A stretch of DNA of 64,000 bases from Echinometra lucunter (GCA_029962745.1 CM057152.1:26100507-26164506); one strand, 5' to 3'. Positions 1-64,000 are shown, counted from the first letter of the stretch. Numbers and translations are program-made. The notes: generated by a model not told the origin, from the letters alone.

Positions 1-1801
1 ATTGTCAAAAGAGTGTGTTTTTCCTCGCTCGCTTCGCTCGCTCGTATTATACAGAAACCGCTACGTGGTTTGGACAGTTAACTATTGGACCAGCGAGGTG
101 CTAAAATAGTCATATATGGCAGCAAATACCACTCAAAATAATCTCATAGGCCTAGAGTGTATTTTGATGACTAAATAACATTTCTGCAACAAGAATTTGA
201 ATTTTTTTGACTCGCTCGCTTCGCTCGCTCGTAAAATAAGGAAAATGATGTTTCATACTCAAAAAGAAGTGTCTAATAAATTTTTAAAAATTAAAAAAAT
301 AAATTGAGGCCCCTTAATATTCCATTCAAGTAATGAGGATCTATCTCTGTGATAGTGTTTGAAAACGATTTCTTGTGTGGTTAATTGAAGGGACGGTAGA
401 TTAGAGACTTGCTTAGTCGATCCTCCATGTTTGAACCGAACACCCTTTCCCCTCTCAGTCGCTTTGCTCCCTCGCCGAGGATGTTCGGCATTATCCCCCC
501 CCCCCCAACCATGAACACAAATCGACACCCATGAGAGAAGGAGAAGTTTGATTTTCAGGAAGTTGACTTTCCAGAGCTGCATTCATGAGTCTTCTAGTTC
601 TGTGGTTGGGGCCAGTGTCTGACTCGATCCAGTTATACCATGTATACGGTATACGGTACTATTCTAGTTGGGGTGACTTTGTTTTGGATTATGTTAATGT
701 GACTGGAATGGCTGCTTGCTTGAAAATGTTCGTCTCACGTTGAGAAAATTTATTTAGAGTTTTTCTTTCTTTGTTTGTTTTGTTTTGTCTTTGTGGTTTT
801 TTTTTCTTCAGTTTAGGTCAATTTTCATTATTGGTACCCTTCCCCCCTCCCCCCCCCCCCCCCGCTTTTCCACCAGGCATAAATTTAATTCAAATTTAAA
901 TTCATTGATTTAAATCCAAACATTCGGGGTCATTCTCAATTTACAAAACAAAACAGAACATAACACACACAAAAATACAAACACGGAACATTTAAAAAAA
1001 AAGAAAGAAACAAAACAGATGATGGGCATGATGATCATGCTTGTCTTACCATTCAAAGAATAGCATTAAAAAAAAAAAACAGAACAGCCACAGGTCGATT
1101 CAGGATATGATACAAGAGTTTTTCGAAATGTATAACATAACCATTAACCTAAATAATGTAATACTAATAATTAATATGTTTAAACAGTATAATCTCTTAT
1201 GCTCTTATGAATGATAATACTGTGTTCATATTACTCAGATATTCTTCTACACTCGTTAGTGTTGGCTATTCTTTAATGCTGTAGACTGTACTTGTTCCAT
1301 TGTGATTATGTCAAAAGAGGATTAGATAAATCCATGTAGTACAAATAAGCCTCAATCAATCAATAATTAGGCCATTTTCATTAGCAATGTATTGAGGTTG
1401 GTGCTTCATGTACGTACGAGCATCATTATAATAAGCCACAGTATTCTTTTGGACCCGTTCATTGTTTATAGGGGTACAAAATAAGAAATACTGTCTTACC
1501 AAAAAGGATACCGAGAGAAAATTTGACAAAACTTGTGAAAAATAAAACTATAGAAAAATAAAATTAAAGAAATATAATCACAAAATTAATCAATGATTAT
1601 ACAAGTTTATAAAAAAAAGCATTATGACATCTTGTAACTCAAATTACTGAGCTACGTTACAACACCTCTCCTTACAAATAGAAATGCTAAAGGTTAAAGC
1701 AAGGTCGTTTCCCAGGAATAGTGTACACAAAAAGTGAAGGTTTCACGTTGCTTATAGTATCAAAGTTGCCCTTACAGATTCTTTTATACATTGGAATAGC
1801 C
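1..1801. other. Upstream flank of the TEX55-like gene
   Basis: No coding region is supported here. The stretch holds a GCTCGCTTCGCTCGCTCG motif twice (about 26-47 and 211-232), a C-run at about 842-863, A-rich and AT-rich low-complexity sequence from 880 to 1680, and the presumed 5' UTR and promoter of the + strand gene just before 1802. No TATA box or initiator could be assigned with confidence. Confidence 0.5.
26..232. repeat. Pair of direct GCTCGCTTCGCTCG repeats
   Basis: The motif CTCGCTCGCTTCGCTCGCTC occurs at about 26-46 and again at about 211-231, both on the same strand and both inside T/A-rich sequence. The 185-bp spacing and near-identical core suggest a local duplication or two ends of a repeat. 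No target-site duplication was recognised. Confidence 0.5.
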
Positions 1802-4058
1802 ATGGCGGAAACAGATGATCAACCTGTATTATTAACAGAAGGGAGTTTTGAGCGAGAAGATGCCGGGAAAGATTCTGGCAACCAAGAAGTCCCTTCCACA
1901 GGAGAGACCACCGAGCCGCAGAAGGACGATGGATCCAGCGGGGACATCAGTGATCACCCGCCCGCTAGCCCGGGGACAGCAGGAGACGACGTTCGTCCAT
2001 CAACTGCTCCAGAACCTGGCCTCTCAGGCAGTCTGCAAGAAGTTGAACGTTCTGTTATGAAAGCTGTATCAGACACTCAAAACAGCGTGCCAGGTAGTGT
2101 GCATGACGGGGAAGAAGAAGGGGACGATTTTAATGAAGCTTTACAACAAGACACTCTGAGCGACAGACTGGATCAACTTCCATGTGACATAGGAGGTGAT
2201 GTTGAATACATGGCACCTATCGAGGATCCTTACATGCGAGCAGTCCACTACATGGAGAAACACAAAGTCATGCAGATCTTCCAGGTAATTAACTTGCATG
2301 ACCATCAGCATCAGCTGTTCTTTAGCATTTAGCATAAATTTGAGTTATTGATGTATATCAAGGTAACACTAAACTTATGTATGGTGGAAGACAAATGGTG
2401 CAAGAAAGATTTATGAGGAGTTGAGCAAAATTAAATGGTTTTTAAAAGCAGAGAGCACACATATTTGAAGAAAATATTATGTGAAGTGGATATGAAGAAA
2501 GAAAGAAAAATTACAGGTGCTATTTTAAATTCTTCTCAATAATATAAATGCATTTTGTAGCTAATTGATTTTTTGGATATAAGATACATGTATGTTTGGG
2601 GTACCAAAAGCTACACGCTTTGTTTTCACCAGCTAAAAAGTCACAAAATTCAATGTTTTGTGCAAATTTCCTTTCTGAATCTTGGATCTACATATTCTAA
2701 GGTTAATAAGTTAGCATGTCAATTCAATGCCAGTGTCAAATTTTGTTTAGAAAAATGAAGGGGTCCTAAAGCTATGCACATGTAGTAAGTGCATGCAAAA
2801 TTTTGAAACTGGTGTGAATTTGACCTCAATTTCTAACTTATCATAATATTCCAAGGAATAAAGGAAAATTACTGATTATTTTTGGTAAAGCTGGATGATA
2901 TTCTCGTTGCTTAGTCACATTGGAACGTTGGCATGCATTGAACACGTCGCATTGCACATATTTGTAGGGTGCGTAGCTTTAGGACCCCTGATCATAAATG
3001 TTAAAGCATGGATGAAAAGGAAAAACTTAGAATTGAAAAGGTTTTTTAGGTTTTTATTACAAAGTCATAACTACTTTGGGATTAAAGAAGCCTTTGAAAC
3101 ATCAATCAATTATTACCTTGAATGCCTAGTACATGTAAAGGATTTCGTGTTTCTGCAGAAAAAAAAAAAGGATAATGGTAATTGGTATCTTTTATCTTCT
3201 GCTGGAATACAAGATACACCTACACCTAAAGAGGCCTTTTTCTGTCCAGGATCAAGTTGATTGAAAGTTCTTTTTTTTTCAAAGTAAAACAGACATGTAC
3301 ATGTATGTTTCCAAAAATAAGGGGAAAAAATCTTTCCCAATTTTACTCCTGTGTCCTACCAACCCACTTTTTGCTGAAATACATTTAGCAAAAATTCATG
3401 CTCAGGTGATATAACCCATTCGTGACAGATGGTCCACATTATGTGGTTTGGACTAATAACTTTAGATGCAGAGCTCTAAAAATCATACCAAATACATGAA
3501 CAGAAAGAGCAAAAAATTCTACACAAACTGTGCCCATTTTGGTTGCGTCAATATTCGTTGTTTGATGCTGAAAATTTTTTAAAGGAAAATAAGCATTAAA
3601 ATCCTTAAATTGGCAATGTGATAGAAAGTTTAAAATCACCGTTTTTCCCTGCAAATTGGCAACTTTTTGACTTATCGTAATTTCTGTCAATTTATATTCA
3701 TTTCAGATACATGACGTTTTATAAGAAAAATGTAGTAATAAAATAAAAATGTTGGTTTGCCAATTTCAAGAATAAAAGCTGATCAAATTAGGCTTTAAAT
3801 AATTCCTGTCACAAATGGGTTAAAACTGAGTACTTAATAACAATATTTAAATGGTCTCTCTGAATTATTTCATTATTTGCTTTGGGACTTGACATTTCTT
3901 GCTCTTTCTTTTAGAAACTGACGGCTGAAATTGTGTACCACAGACCTCCTGATCCACTGGAACACATGCTTTCTGAACTGCATAAGATGAAGAAAGATAG
4001 AGATGCCAAGGTTGAAGCCGTCATATCAGCAGCATCCAGTCGTTCACCCGCTGTCTGA
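1802..4058 (+). CDS. TEX55-like protein with C-terminal RIIa/Dpy-30-type domain
   Basis: Two coding exons, join(1802..2284, 3915..4058), give 208 residues. The start ATG at 1802 sits in a good Kozak context (gccATGg); the open frame upstream begins without an ATG. Residues 1-140 are acidic, Ser/Pro/Gly-rich and probably disordered. The C-terminus (about 144-190) reads EDPYMRAVHYMEKHK..IFQ then KLTAEIVYHRPPDPLEHML, the pattern of TEX55 and of RIIa-type dimerisation/docking helices found in ciliary and sperm proteins. The intron (2285-3914, donor CAG|GTAATT, acceptor TTTTAG|AAA, phase 0) falls exactly between IFQ and KLTAEIVY. The protein ends SSRSPAV. In relatives this fold binds amphipathic helices of AKAP-like partners; that role here is inference. 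Possible poly(A) signals lie at 4580 (ATTAAA) and 6385 (AATAAA), neither proven. The gene converges on the EML gene. The TEX55 assignment is moderate; the exon structure is strong. Confidence 0.75.
2760..2988. repeat. Inverted-repeat element in the TEX55-like intron
   Basis: GGGGTCCTAAAGCTATGCAC at 2760 is matched in reverse complement by GTGCGTAGCTTTAGGACCCC ending at 2988. A related copy of the arm lies at about 2598-2618 (GGGGTACCAAAAGCTACACG), so the element may be larger or doubled at its left end. No open reading frame of note. Probably a small non-autonomous DNA transposon. Confidence 0.5.
3415..3819 (+). mobile_element. piggyBac-like MITE, copy A
   Basis: The ends are CCCATTCGTGACAG on the left and CTGTCACAAATGGG on the right, with flanking tetranucleotides ATAA and TTAA. 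This fits a TTAA target site with one mutation and the CCC...GGG termini typical of piggyBac elements. Length is 405 bp and there is no transposase. It ends about 95 bp before the acceptor of the second exon of the TEX55-like gene. Near-identical relatives lie at 53612-54020 (same orientation) and 38817-39210 (inverted). Confidence 0.75.
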
Positions 4059-5660
4059 TGTACTCACCACCTTGCCTGAGAAAGATGCTAATACTCTCAT
4101 CATGTAAAGATCAAATTGCTGTTTTCTACAGGCTTTGTCATATTTTTTGTTGGGATGTGGAAAGATTTTTGTACCAATCATGACATATTGGGCTTGTTCT
4201 CAAAGATTTTTGTGATCGGCCTGTCAAATTGAGACAGCAGTGCCGCAGGCAATAGCTCGCATGCTCTAAATGCATTTATATTTTTTTAAAAGGCAGTTAC
4301 AACCTCATGATAAAGCCATTGAGGAAATCAAAGGTGTAGTATTTCTTTATACTGGATGGAGAAAGCTACAAAATATTGCTTTTGTTGCATTCTAATACTG
4401 CTCTGTCCACATGCCAGTTTTTTTTGTTTGTTTTGTTTTTTCCTGTTATTATTAAGCAGTGCAGGTATATCTTACTTTTTAATCACCTGCAATTTCTGTA
4501 CCATATGTATGCATATTAAAAACTAATGCAAACATTGCTTTTACCATTCTGCCTTCTTTACGTATATTGATGTACATGTATTAAACAGTAAATGCATTTA
4601 TAGAGTTGCACATTTAGGATCATTCATTCATATGTTCATATGTTTTCAAAATCAAACTATTTGAAAGAAAATTGAGTTTCAATCAGTATTACTTACCATA
4701 AGCATATTAAGAAATGAGAAAAAAATGTGTATTGTATTCTCTAAAAAGAGGTATTGAAAATCATGTTTCCCAAAGTTCTATAATTTAGTCCTTGTGACAA
4801 AGCTGTAGTTTTCGGGTTGTTTCTCCTCATTCATTCCATTGTCTCTATTCAAAACATTTCACAGGCATACAAATGGGCATTCTTAAAGCCTTGTTCATAT
4901 TTAATACAGTAAACCACCTTTAAAATATGAAATACATTTATGGAGTAGTGCACTTCAATGATTGATAAGATACTGCACTTTGGATTTGTTTCCTTTACTG
5001 CCCACTTGCCATCTATTTCAGATGTAAAAAGTTTTCAAAATTTTACTGCACTTTTTTTGGTATCGGAGGCTATGTGTGCAAAAGAGACATTTAGCTGTAT
5101 AATATGGCTTCTATTTGGCATAAAGAACGATTAATGATAGATTAAACTGAATGAATAGTGGCCTATGATGATAAATACAAATAATGCGTGGAAATGAGTT
5201 CATTATAATACATTCTATCCACACTCAAGTTTAGGCTGCTTATCTATTGTACCATTTACAGCCTCAACAAAAGTGGATAGATCATATCATCGCCTGGCTG
5301 GCAGAAGGGCGTTAACGCAGTGTTATGCATCTCCTGGCTGGCAGGACGTTAATGCACGTGCACACTGTACCTTTCGCGTATTGCTATGTGTGTATTAGCT
5401 GTAGGATAAGTGCTCTTAACTCAGTGCACAATGCCCATCATGTACATGAAAGTCATTGGATAGGACAGTAAACTATTGCAGGCTTAACTAAAATAACTTG
5501 GGACAGATTTAAAAAAAAAAAAAAAAGAATCACAGGCAACTCTACTCAACCAATCATTTAATTCGGATCTTGGTGTGAATGTATAATATACCCAAGTACT
5601 AATGTCAGTGCCATTGACATTTTTGTCATGCTTTTTTAAATTTGGTATTTAAAACGGGGT

Positions 5661-6221
5661 ACTGGTACATTCCCGGGGGAGGGGGGGGGGGGGGATATGT
5701 CTTATTGAGACATGTACATGTACATCATCCATGTAAATCACTTTTTGAAAAGCACTCCAAAAGGGGATTAAGGTAGCAGTGATTTTAATACCCTAAACAG
5801 GAACAATGTCTAACATTTTCAATTTTATACCCTTAACAGGGATTTTATCCAAAGACTGCATCATTACCTCAGATTTTCGATACCCTTAACAGGATACGAG
5901 GGTTCTCCACCTAGTGCTGAAGAAATTACCCTTTCCCCCTTTTTTGTGACACCCCAGGAACATGAATTAAAGTAGGAGTGGTTTTGATACCCTGAACAGG
6001 ACATCATGTCCAACCTCTTCGATGTTTATACCCTTAGTAGAGAATTTATTCAAGGATTGCATCATCATTCCTCTCAATTTGATTTTTCCCGTTTTTGATA
6101 CCCTTAATGGGATCCCCGGGTTCCCCGCCTGGTGCTGAAGAACAACCGTTTTTCTACGTTTTCGTTAATGCGGATGATGTACAGGCCTCAATGAGACATA
6201 TCCCCCTGGGGGTACATTAGG
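5661..6221. mobile_element. Inverted-repeat element with internal ATACCC..AACAGG repeats
   Basis: The left arm (CTGGTACATTCCCGGGGGAG, then a G-run and GATATGTCTTATTGAGACAT) pairs with the right arm (ATGAGACATATCCCCCTGGG then GGTACATTAG). Between the arms, short units with TACCCTTAACAGG or TACCCTGAACAGG recur at least six times, together with two copies of a CCTAGTGCTGAAGAA-like segment. It looks like a non-autonomous DNA element whose interior grew by tandem duplication. Confidence 0.6.
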
Positions 6222-7166
6222 ACAGTTTGATTTCTTTGTAATTGCATTTGATAAGAAGGAATTAAAGTTGAATTACATTTAGCCAACTGAAAAAAAAAAA
6301 AACCCCTCAGATTTAACAATGTTCTTGAAAAATTTTATGATTGCTTTTTATCTATCAGTTAAAGGGGTAGTATTGTATTTTATGAATAAAGAATGTTAGG
6401 AATTTACATTGTTTAGTGTGTGTACTATTCTATTCACTAACTATACATAACTGAAATGTCAAAAATTCTTGCTTACTTCATGCAGTAAAAGGTTACATAA
6501 TACCATATGAATGTTACTTCTGTTTTATTTATAAATCACATTTATGATATCTGCTTCCTTTGTGAGAAATTGAATTGTGATGCAATGCTTGCTCCAACAG
6601 AATGATGTGTGAAACTTTTTCTTGGGGAAAGAGTTATTTTGAATAATATATTGATTATATTGCAATAAGTATTAAGTTTCGATGAATGTATGTTATTTGT
6701 GATCTGATGACTCATAATATGTGAACTGAGATTTTAATTTTCATCAAGTGGATCCCCCCCCCCCCCCCCTATTTACTTTTTATACCAATATTGTCAAGTC
6801 AAGTGTTTATCAGTTTATTTCAATTTTTCTAAATTTTCTTAAAATAAACACACACAACTATCATTTACTTTTATGAAAAGTTATTTAATATGACTAATGA
6901 AAGTCCAGATTGTACACATGATACCACAGATATTTTTTAATTGCTACAATTTACATACATATCAAATTTGATATTTTATGCAAAGAAATTTATTGGATTG
7001 GTTATCAGAAATCATGATAGATTGTCAATTTCCTCACTTGTACAATGTTAACTTGCTTTGGAAATCAAGAAGGCTGCATGCAACAGTCATGACAGAGCTC
7101 AGCATTTGACTTGCTTCTGGGCTTCAGAATCAGTATTGAGCAGATGTGTCAAAAATATATTGTCGC

Positions 7167-7399
7167 TGGGGCGACAAAACCTTGTATCTCAAAAATGTTA
7201 AATGTTCAGGAGAGCCAAAAAACATGGCTTCCTTAGCATTACAAGCCTATGGAGGCAGTCAAGTTTCGTTTATCAGTAGTGGCCAAATCTTTGCACATGA
7301 GCATGTGAGGGTTTGAAAATACATTTTTAAGTGTTCCTAGCTATAAGATTAGAAAAGAACTAAATTTCAAAGACTGAGGTACAAGGTCTTGTCACCCCA
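7167..7399. mobile_element. MITE with TGGGGCGACAAAACC termini
   Basis: Left end TGGGGCGACAAAACCTTGTA and right end TACAAGGTCTTGTCACCCCA form terminal inverted repeats of about 25 bp around 233 bp of non-coding DNA. The target-site duplication was not resolved. The superfamily is unknown. Confidence 0.65.
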
Positions 7400-8121
7400 T
7401 CTACATGTAGATACATCACATTGGTTGAAATGTAGTGAAACCACATGCATGATATTTTGCCCCCCTTTCTCGTATATTCGCTACAACTTTACTTCTTTTA
7501 TTCATTATGAACAAATGCTTGTTCATGACATCAGTATCTCACATCATGTGGAATGCTGACAATTGCAACAAGGCTCATTTCAGTTTTAATGCATATGAAA
7601 ATTGATCAAATGAAGGTGGAATATCCTATTCTACTTGCAGCACAATATATAATCAAGTACTTCTACAATCTCTAAGTGTATGCTATAGTTCTAGGCAAGT
7701 ATAAATGAAATATAAAATGTATCTACATTATCCAACATTTACAAATTATAAAGAAAAAATATAAAAACAAAAAAGTCACCAAGTACAAAAACAAAGACGG
7801 GTTCAAAGAGGTTCGTTCTCGTGTAAAATGTGTACATAATATCAGAGACATTACATTGCAGGAAAAATACTATAAAAGAAGAAAAGAAAGTAAGACAATG
7901 ATGAAAGGCAAAATCTGTTGAATACCAGAAAAGCTTTATCCAGTGAAACACATTTACAAAGAAAAAGGAATAGAAATTAATTTTGACATAAGAATTTCTC
8001 CATTTAAAATAAGAGTAAAAACACAATGAAAAGGCAAAAACCATCTACACTTCCTTTGTTCACAAGGCCCTCAAAGCAGTCCACTTTGTACTTGCTTTAT
8101 TATCATGACTGAAATACACAC

Positions 8122-8267
8122 CAGAGCCCCATTTTATAAAACCTGTTATCAGTAACAACTGCTACATGAAAAATTTGCTCTCAGCCAATGAGATGCAAGG
8201 ATCTCAGTAGCTTATAACAGTTACTGCAACTTGTTATTGATAACAAGTTTTATGAAATGGGGCCCTG
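8122..8267. mobile_element. Short palindromic MITE (CAGAGCCCC family), copy 1
   Basis: A 146-bp element runs from CAGAGCCCCATTTTATAAAA to AAATGGGGCCCTG, with a GTTATCAGTAACAA / TTGTTATTGATAAC subterminal repeat. Its core, GCTCTCAGCCAAT..GATGCAAGGAT..CAGTAGCTTATAACA, is shared with elements at 27605-27755 and 44523-44744. No target-site duplication was seen. Confidence 0.65.
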
Positions 8268-10283
8268 ATATCCAGTTGTAAGTCTAATATTCATACTTTG
8301 GTTTTTACTACTGAGCTATTCTCTATTTTTTTTTTTCAAATCCTCTGGCTACAAAAACTGGGTGGCCACTGTAAAAAGCCTATGGGAATGAGAGAATTCA
8401 GTAGACCACGGGTTAATTCTTGTGCATTTACATACGCTTCTTTTGATGCTTATCTGTTTCCACTACGAATAAAAAGTAACAGTATACAATGTATATCATA
8501 TGCACATTGCATGCATGTTTGTATTGTTTGCTATATGCAGTACATTGCTGCCTTTAGTGCTGTATGCTTACTTTTCAGAAATTTCATGTTCAAACTACAA
8601 GTATAAACAAATGAAAGTCAAGTTGGCAACAATACTCATGCCATTATAACTTCAACTTATCAACTACTACTCGTCTACGAGTAACAATACCATCAAGCAA
8701 TGTCTGGTCTACAGCTATCATAATGTTAGAAATATCTCAGCCTTCTTCTCACTCTTGTGCTTATATCTCAGATGCTGATGAGAGTGTTCCTTTAGATTAT
8801 TTCTTTAGCATTCATACAGATATAAACAATTATTGCTACCTTTCTACTATTTAATAATTTCAGCTTTTCTTTCTTGATATAATCGGACACACCACTGGCA
8901 AACTTACACTAATCTTAGAAAATTGTCCAAAAAATATTGGGTTACAAATACAATTTTCATTTGCTTCCATGGAAGACAAAGTGCTTCCAACTTGTGCCTT
9001 TGAAGGACTCACTATGAAAACTTTGCAAAAATCACATAATACATGTACTAATTCTGTGCAGATGTTGAGATAAATGTTCTATTGAATGATGCTTTTTAAA
9101 TTCACGAATCACGATCCTTAAAAAAAACCCAAGGTTTATGCATCAAAACATCCAACAAACATCTCATTACGTATAGTAATCTTGCAAGGACTTTCAGGGC
9201 AATTGCACATTTGACTAATCACGAGGCATTTTAGGGACAGCACAAAAACACTGGTACAAATTTAATTTTTCATCTCTTCTGGAAATCGGTCTAGAAAAAT
9301 AGAGGAAAGTTTTCCATGTCTTCATTTTTCGGCATTACTGAAAAACGGTTCAATCACGTCTCAATATGATATGGAATGTGCCTTGTTGTACATTTATTTA
9401 GTATAACCTTTCCATACTGTGAATGTCAGATGCAACTGCTCACCAAAGTGAAAATAATATGTTAATGGAATAGGACTTACATTCTCACTATTCAAAACAA
9501 CAAAAGCTTTGAAAGCTAATTTGTCTTACTTGATTTTTCTAAACAATTCTGATGAGAACTACACATAATTTTGTTCAATATGAAATACTAGTGCATTTTT
9601 AGTTGATATGGCCTCTGAAAGACAATAAAAATAAAAAGACTTCACCACAAAACCTGAATACATTATATGCTGCACATTTGCAACCCAGTGACACAAAATC
9701 ATTCCAAATGTCTTAACAGATTCAGCTGAGAGATATTCTAAGTATAAAACCATTCCTTTGTTAAACCACTGTGAGAACCTTTAACATGTTCTTACAGACC
9801 ACATCTTTATTTCCATAAGGCACACTTTCCTCATGATTTCATGAAAGGATTTCTAAATATTCTTTCCCATTCAGTGTAGTCACATAATTCAACATTAGTG
9901 AGCTTTCAATTTTAAGCAACAAACTAGTTTCACGACGAGTGACGTCATGGTGAGGCTAGTGCACATGCAGCAACTCCACGGCCCCATTACCTTCTAAATC
10001 ACACTATGGGAGTTGGGCTATATACCAAGCTTTCCTCATGGTGGTGAGAACAACTACGAATGAACAACAATCCATCCCCCAAATAAACAGCAAAGTCCAC
10101 TTCTGGACACTAAAATGATCCCTTGATTCAGTATGTTTCTGCCATTTCATGTAAAATTGTATTGTATCATCTTTGAGTAGGCATAGAATCAGAAGAGAAT
10201 TTATGTGTTTTTAATTTTAAAATAATATTATCCAATCCAACCAACATAAGCGAGGTGACAGCTTTTTCAACCGAGCATGCCAA

Positions 10284-10980
10284 TGGGTGATTTCAAATTC
10301 GGTGTGCGGTGTTGGTGTTGGTGTCGAGAGCATGGAAAGGCTGCTGAACCGAGCTCCAACACCGACGGTCAATTTAGAGGGACGATACCGATCTGATCCG
10401 ATCACCTTATTGATAGCTCAACACCGAGTGACGTCATACACTATAGCAAAAAATCTCAACGATAAAGTCATTTCCCCTCAGAATTTTTAATAAATCTACA
10501 TCTTTTTGGATTCGAATTGCATAATCATTTGAAGAATCCAAGAGGAAAATTATCACTCTTCCAAGGAAAACATATGGTTTTGATTGTTCCAAGTTTTTTT
10601 GACTGCGAAATGGGTTTAACCACCAACATGTCACGAGTGGCCGTAGCAAAGAGTGCCGCTGCTCCGCGAGGGACAAGCAGCAATAACATGTATGATTACA
10701 ACACCAACACCAACACCGTACTTGAAATCATGAATTTCCCAATCTCTAGGGGCTGGTGTTGGTGAATGGGGAAATTACATGTAAATCGTCAACACGAAAC
10801 GTGATACTTGGTTCAGCAGATGACATTCAAGACCAGAAAGCAACACTGACTACCGCAAATACGTCAAATCTTGCGAGGTCAATCCCAACACCAGCCTGAT
10901 TTCAAGTTTGGTGTTGAGACTGGTGTCGGTGTTCTCACAACACCAACACCAGCCTACAACACCGTACTTGAAATCACCCA
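10284..10980. mobile_element. GGTGTT-rich TIR element, copy A
   Basis: This 697-bp element begins TGGGTGATTTCAAATTCGGT and ends CGTACTTGAAATCACCCA, its inverted repeat. Subterminal arrays of GGTGTTGGTGTTG and CAACACCAACACC follow. Nearly colinear copies lie at 21611-22287 and 35263-35946. There is no transposase frame, so it is non-autonomous. It lies just beyond the 3' end of the EML coding region and may be within its 3' UTR. Confidence 0.75.
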
Positions 10981-12449
10981 CTGTGAGAGGCAGCCCAGTT
11001 CAGTGCCAAAAGCCTCCTTTGCTCTCACTTGATGGCTTTAACAATTGAAACCAAAGCCAAAGTTGTCACATGACTTTTGAAACTGCAGTCATGAGAGATC
11101 GAAAGCGTTTATGCGAAGAGAGTGGAGTTGGCCTTCGTGACACCTCCATGCTCTGGTTACTCGCACTAGAACTCATTCGGTGCCAAAGTTGAAAGCTCAC
11201 TATTAATCCAATAAATCCATATCATCTGTATCCCTTCAATAGTAATACACCCAAATGATGAAACAATATAGGCAAAAGGCACCAAGGGCTATATTCAATT
11301 CAGTGCACAGAATAAGTCAGTATTTCACTTAGCATTTTTATACTTGCCTAGGTAAAATGGCTCAACTTGCATTCAGATCACATTTAAGCATTTAATCAGA
11401 ACAATGACTTTAAGGCAAAATACTTCCTGATAACCACGGTTACATCATAAACTCCATCCAAAATAAAGCACAAAAAAGGGCACTGTATGTATACTCAGTT
11501 ATAAAATCTGCTCGAGTGCAGTATATCATGATTGATCATGTACATGCTTGCTCCAAAATATTGGCTTAACTCTGCTGGAGAGCTGCCTTAGATGTAGGGT
11601 AAAATACTTAGCCAAAAGAGTTAACTGAATACTGAAGTTGGCTCACTAATTTACTTTAACTGAAAATTGAGTTAAATTCTAAAATAACTGTTGAATTGAA
11701 TACCAGCCCTGGGCCTTATTGCTTTTATAAAACTTTTCAATTCATAAAGAATATGAGTGAAATACAAGTACATGTATATGAGGAAGAGTCACGTATAAAA
11801 TACTTTAGGGGTTAGGTGAGAGACACCACATTAAGTTGTGAAGTAAAAAATGGAGTTTAAATGCATCAGAAATGTATAAAGTGCTGAGAAAATCTGGTTA
11901 TATTCTTTCATTTTCTATTTTTTACTATTTTGAAATTTTTGTAATCTTATTCAGATGACTTGAACAAGGTAGTGAATGGACGTGAAGTGTCTTTAAAAAA
12001 AATAACAAAACACAAACAAAAATAAAAATATATACCACATCATGTGGTACAACAACAAAAGATTTCAGAGGTACACATAGTACAAATTGTCTCCTATTTC
12101 ACTTCTCTTTTTATACCCCACATGCTTCCATTCTGATTCAGATCAATTCTAATGGAATCTTGACAATGCTTTTGGCATAAGACACAATCCCCGTTGACTA
12201 TAAACATAACCTTGACCAACTGTACATCATTTACAATTGAAGATAATCAAAACAAAGGTTACATATACATAGCTGTGAAGACAAGACAGAGACTTGAATA
12301 TCAATGAACTGTTCATGGTATCTCTGATATACAAAATATGGAAAGAAATTTTGGTCACAATATCCCATTCTTTGAAAGTGATTTTGAGAATGAAGACTGA
12401 AGACAGTACCCTGCTTTGAAGTGTGCTTCTTCAGACCGACGATCAAATC

Positions 12450-64000
<51,551 letters not shown>

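Larger units (their letters stand above)
4059..12449. other. Convergent intergenic region
   Basis: The 8.4 kb between the stop codons of the two convergent genes contains both 3' UTRs, whose ends I could not place, and several repeat elements listed separately (5661-6221, 7167-7399, 8122-8267, 10284-10980). A duplicated CCTGGCTGGCAG lies at about 5292-5345. The remainder is AT-rich with short homopolymers, for example a C-run at 6757-6769. No exon-like or protein-like sequence was recognised. Confidence 0.6.

Noticed and set aside
1721..1801. N-terminal extension of the TEX55-like protein
   Set aside because: The open frame continues upstream, but it begins at GTG, has no ATG, and the ATG at 1802 has a good Kozak context.
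2895..3260. 121-codon open frame in the TEX55-like intron
   Set aside because: It crosses the end of an inverted-repeat element and AT-rich intron DNA; no domain and no exon-like ends.
12231..12446. Open frame on the - strand just past the EML stop
   Set aside because: It lies in the 3' UTR and has no EML or other domain similarity; the WD40 series is already complete.

Overview
This is AT-rich animal nuclear DNA: short exons bounded by GT/AG, long introns, poly-purine and poly-pyrimidine runs, tRNA-derived SINEs and many short inverted-repeat transposons. The style of the SINEs, the dense MITE load and the deuterostome-like proteins suggest an echinoderm, most likely a sea urchin. That is an inference; no species-diagnostic marker was seen.

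Two protein-coding genes lie tail to tail. On the + strand, 1802-4058 is a two-exon gene for a 208-residue protein. It has an acidic, disordered N-terminus and a C-terminal helix-turn-helix of the RIIa/Dpy-30 docking type, most like TEX55. On the - strand, 63902 down to 12450 is one very long gene of 35 coding exons. I could join these in frame without a break into 5,889 nt, or 1,962 residues plus stop. It encodes an EML5/EML6-type microtubule-associated protein made of three successive HELP plus double WD40-propeller modules joined by two acidic linkers. The length matches vertebrate EML5/EML6 (about 1,960-1,970 residues), and the gene appears intact from ATG to stop.

Layout: 1-1801 is the upstream flank of the TEX55-like gene. 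4059-12449 is the convergent intergenic space, with several inverted-repeat elements and no gene that I can see. 12450-63902 is the EML gene. 63903-64000 is its 5' UTR or promoter side. Module 3 is encoded by exons 24-35 (27.4 to 12.5 kb), module 2 by exons 11-21 (42 to 30.6 kb), and module 1 by exons 1-10 (63.9 to 42.3 kb). Exons 21-23 carry the linker between modules 2 and 3.

The non-coding part is mostly transposon debris. It includes three copies of a roughly 690-bp element with GGTGTT/AACACC-rich ends, three piggyBac-like MITEs flanked by TTAA, and a second TTAA family that shares a target site with one of them. There are also hAT-like and Harbinger-like MITEs with recognisable target-site duplications, two clear nested insertions, and three tRNA-derived SINEs. 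Points worth a second look are two degenerate copies of the start of exon 21 in the intron just before it (one with an intact splice acceptor and an in-frame stop), a four-unit array of a GGTCAC/GTGACC inverted motif in intron 12, and CRE-like TGACGTCA sites inside a repeat family. I saw no bacterial-type system, CRISPR array, rRNA or functional tRNA gene.
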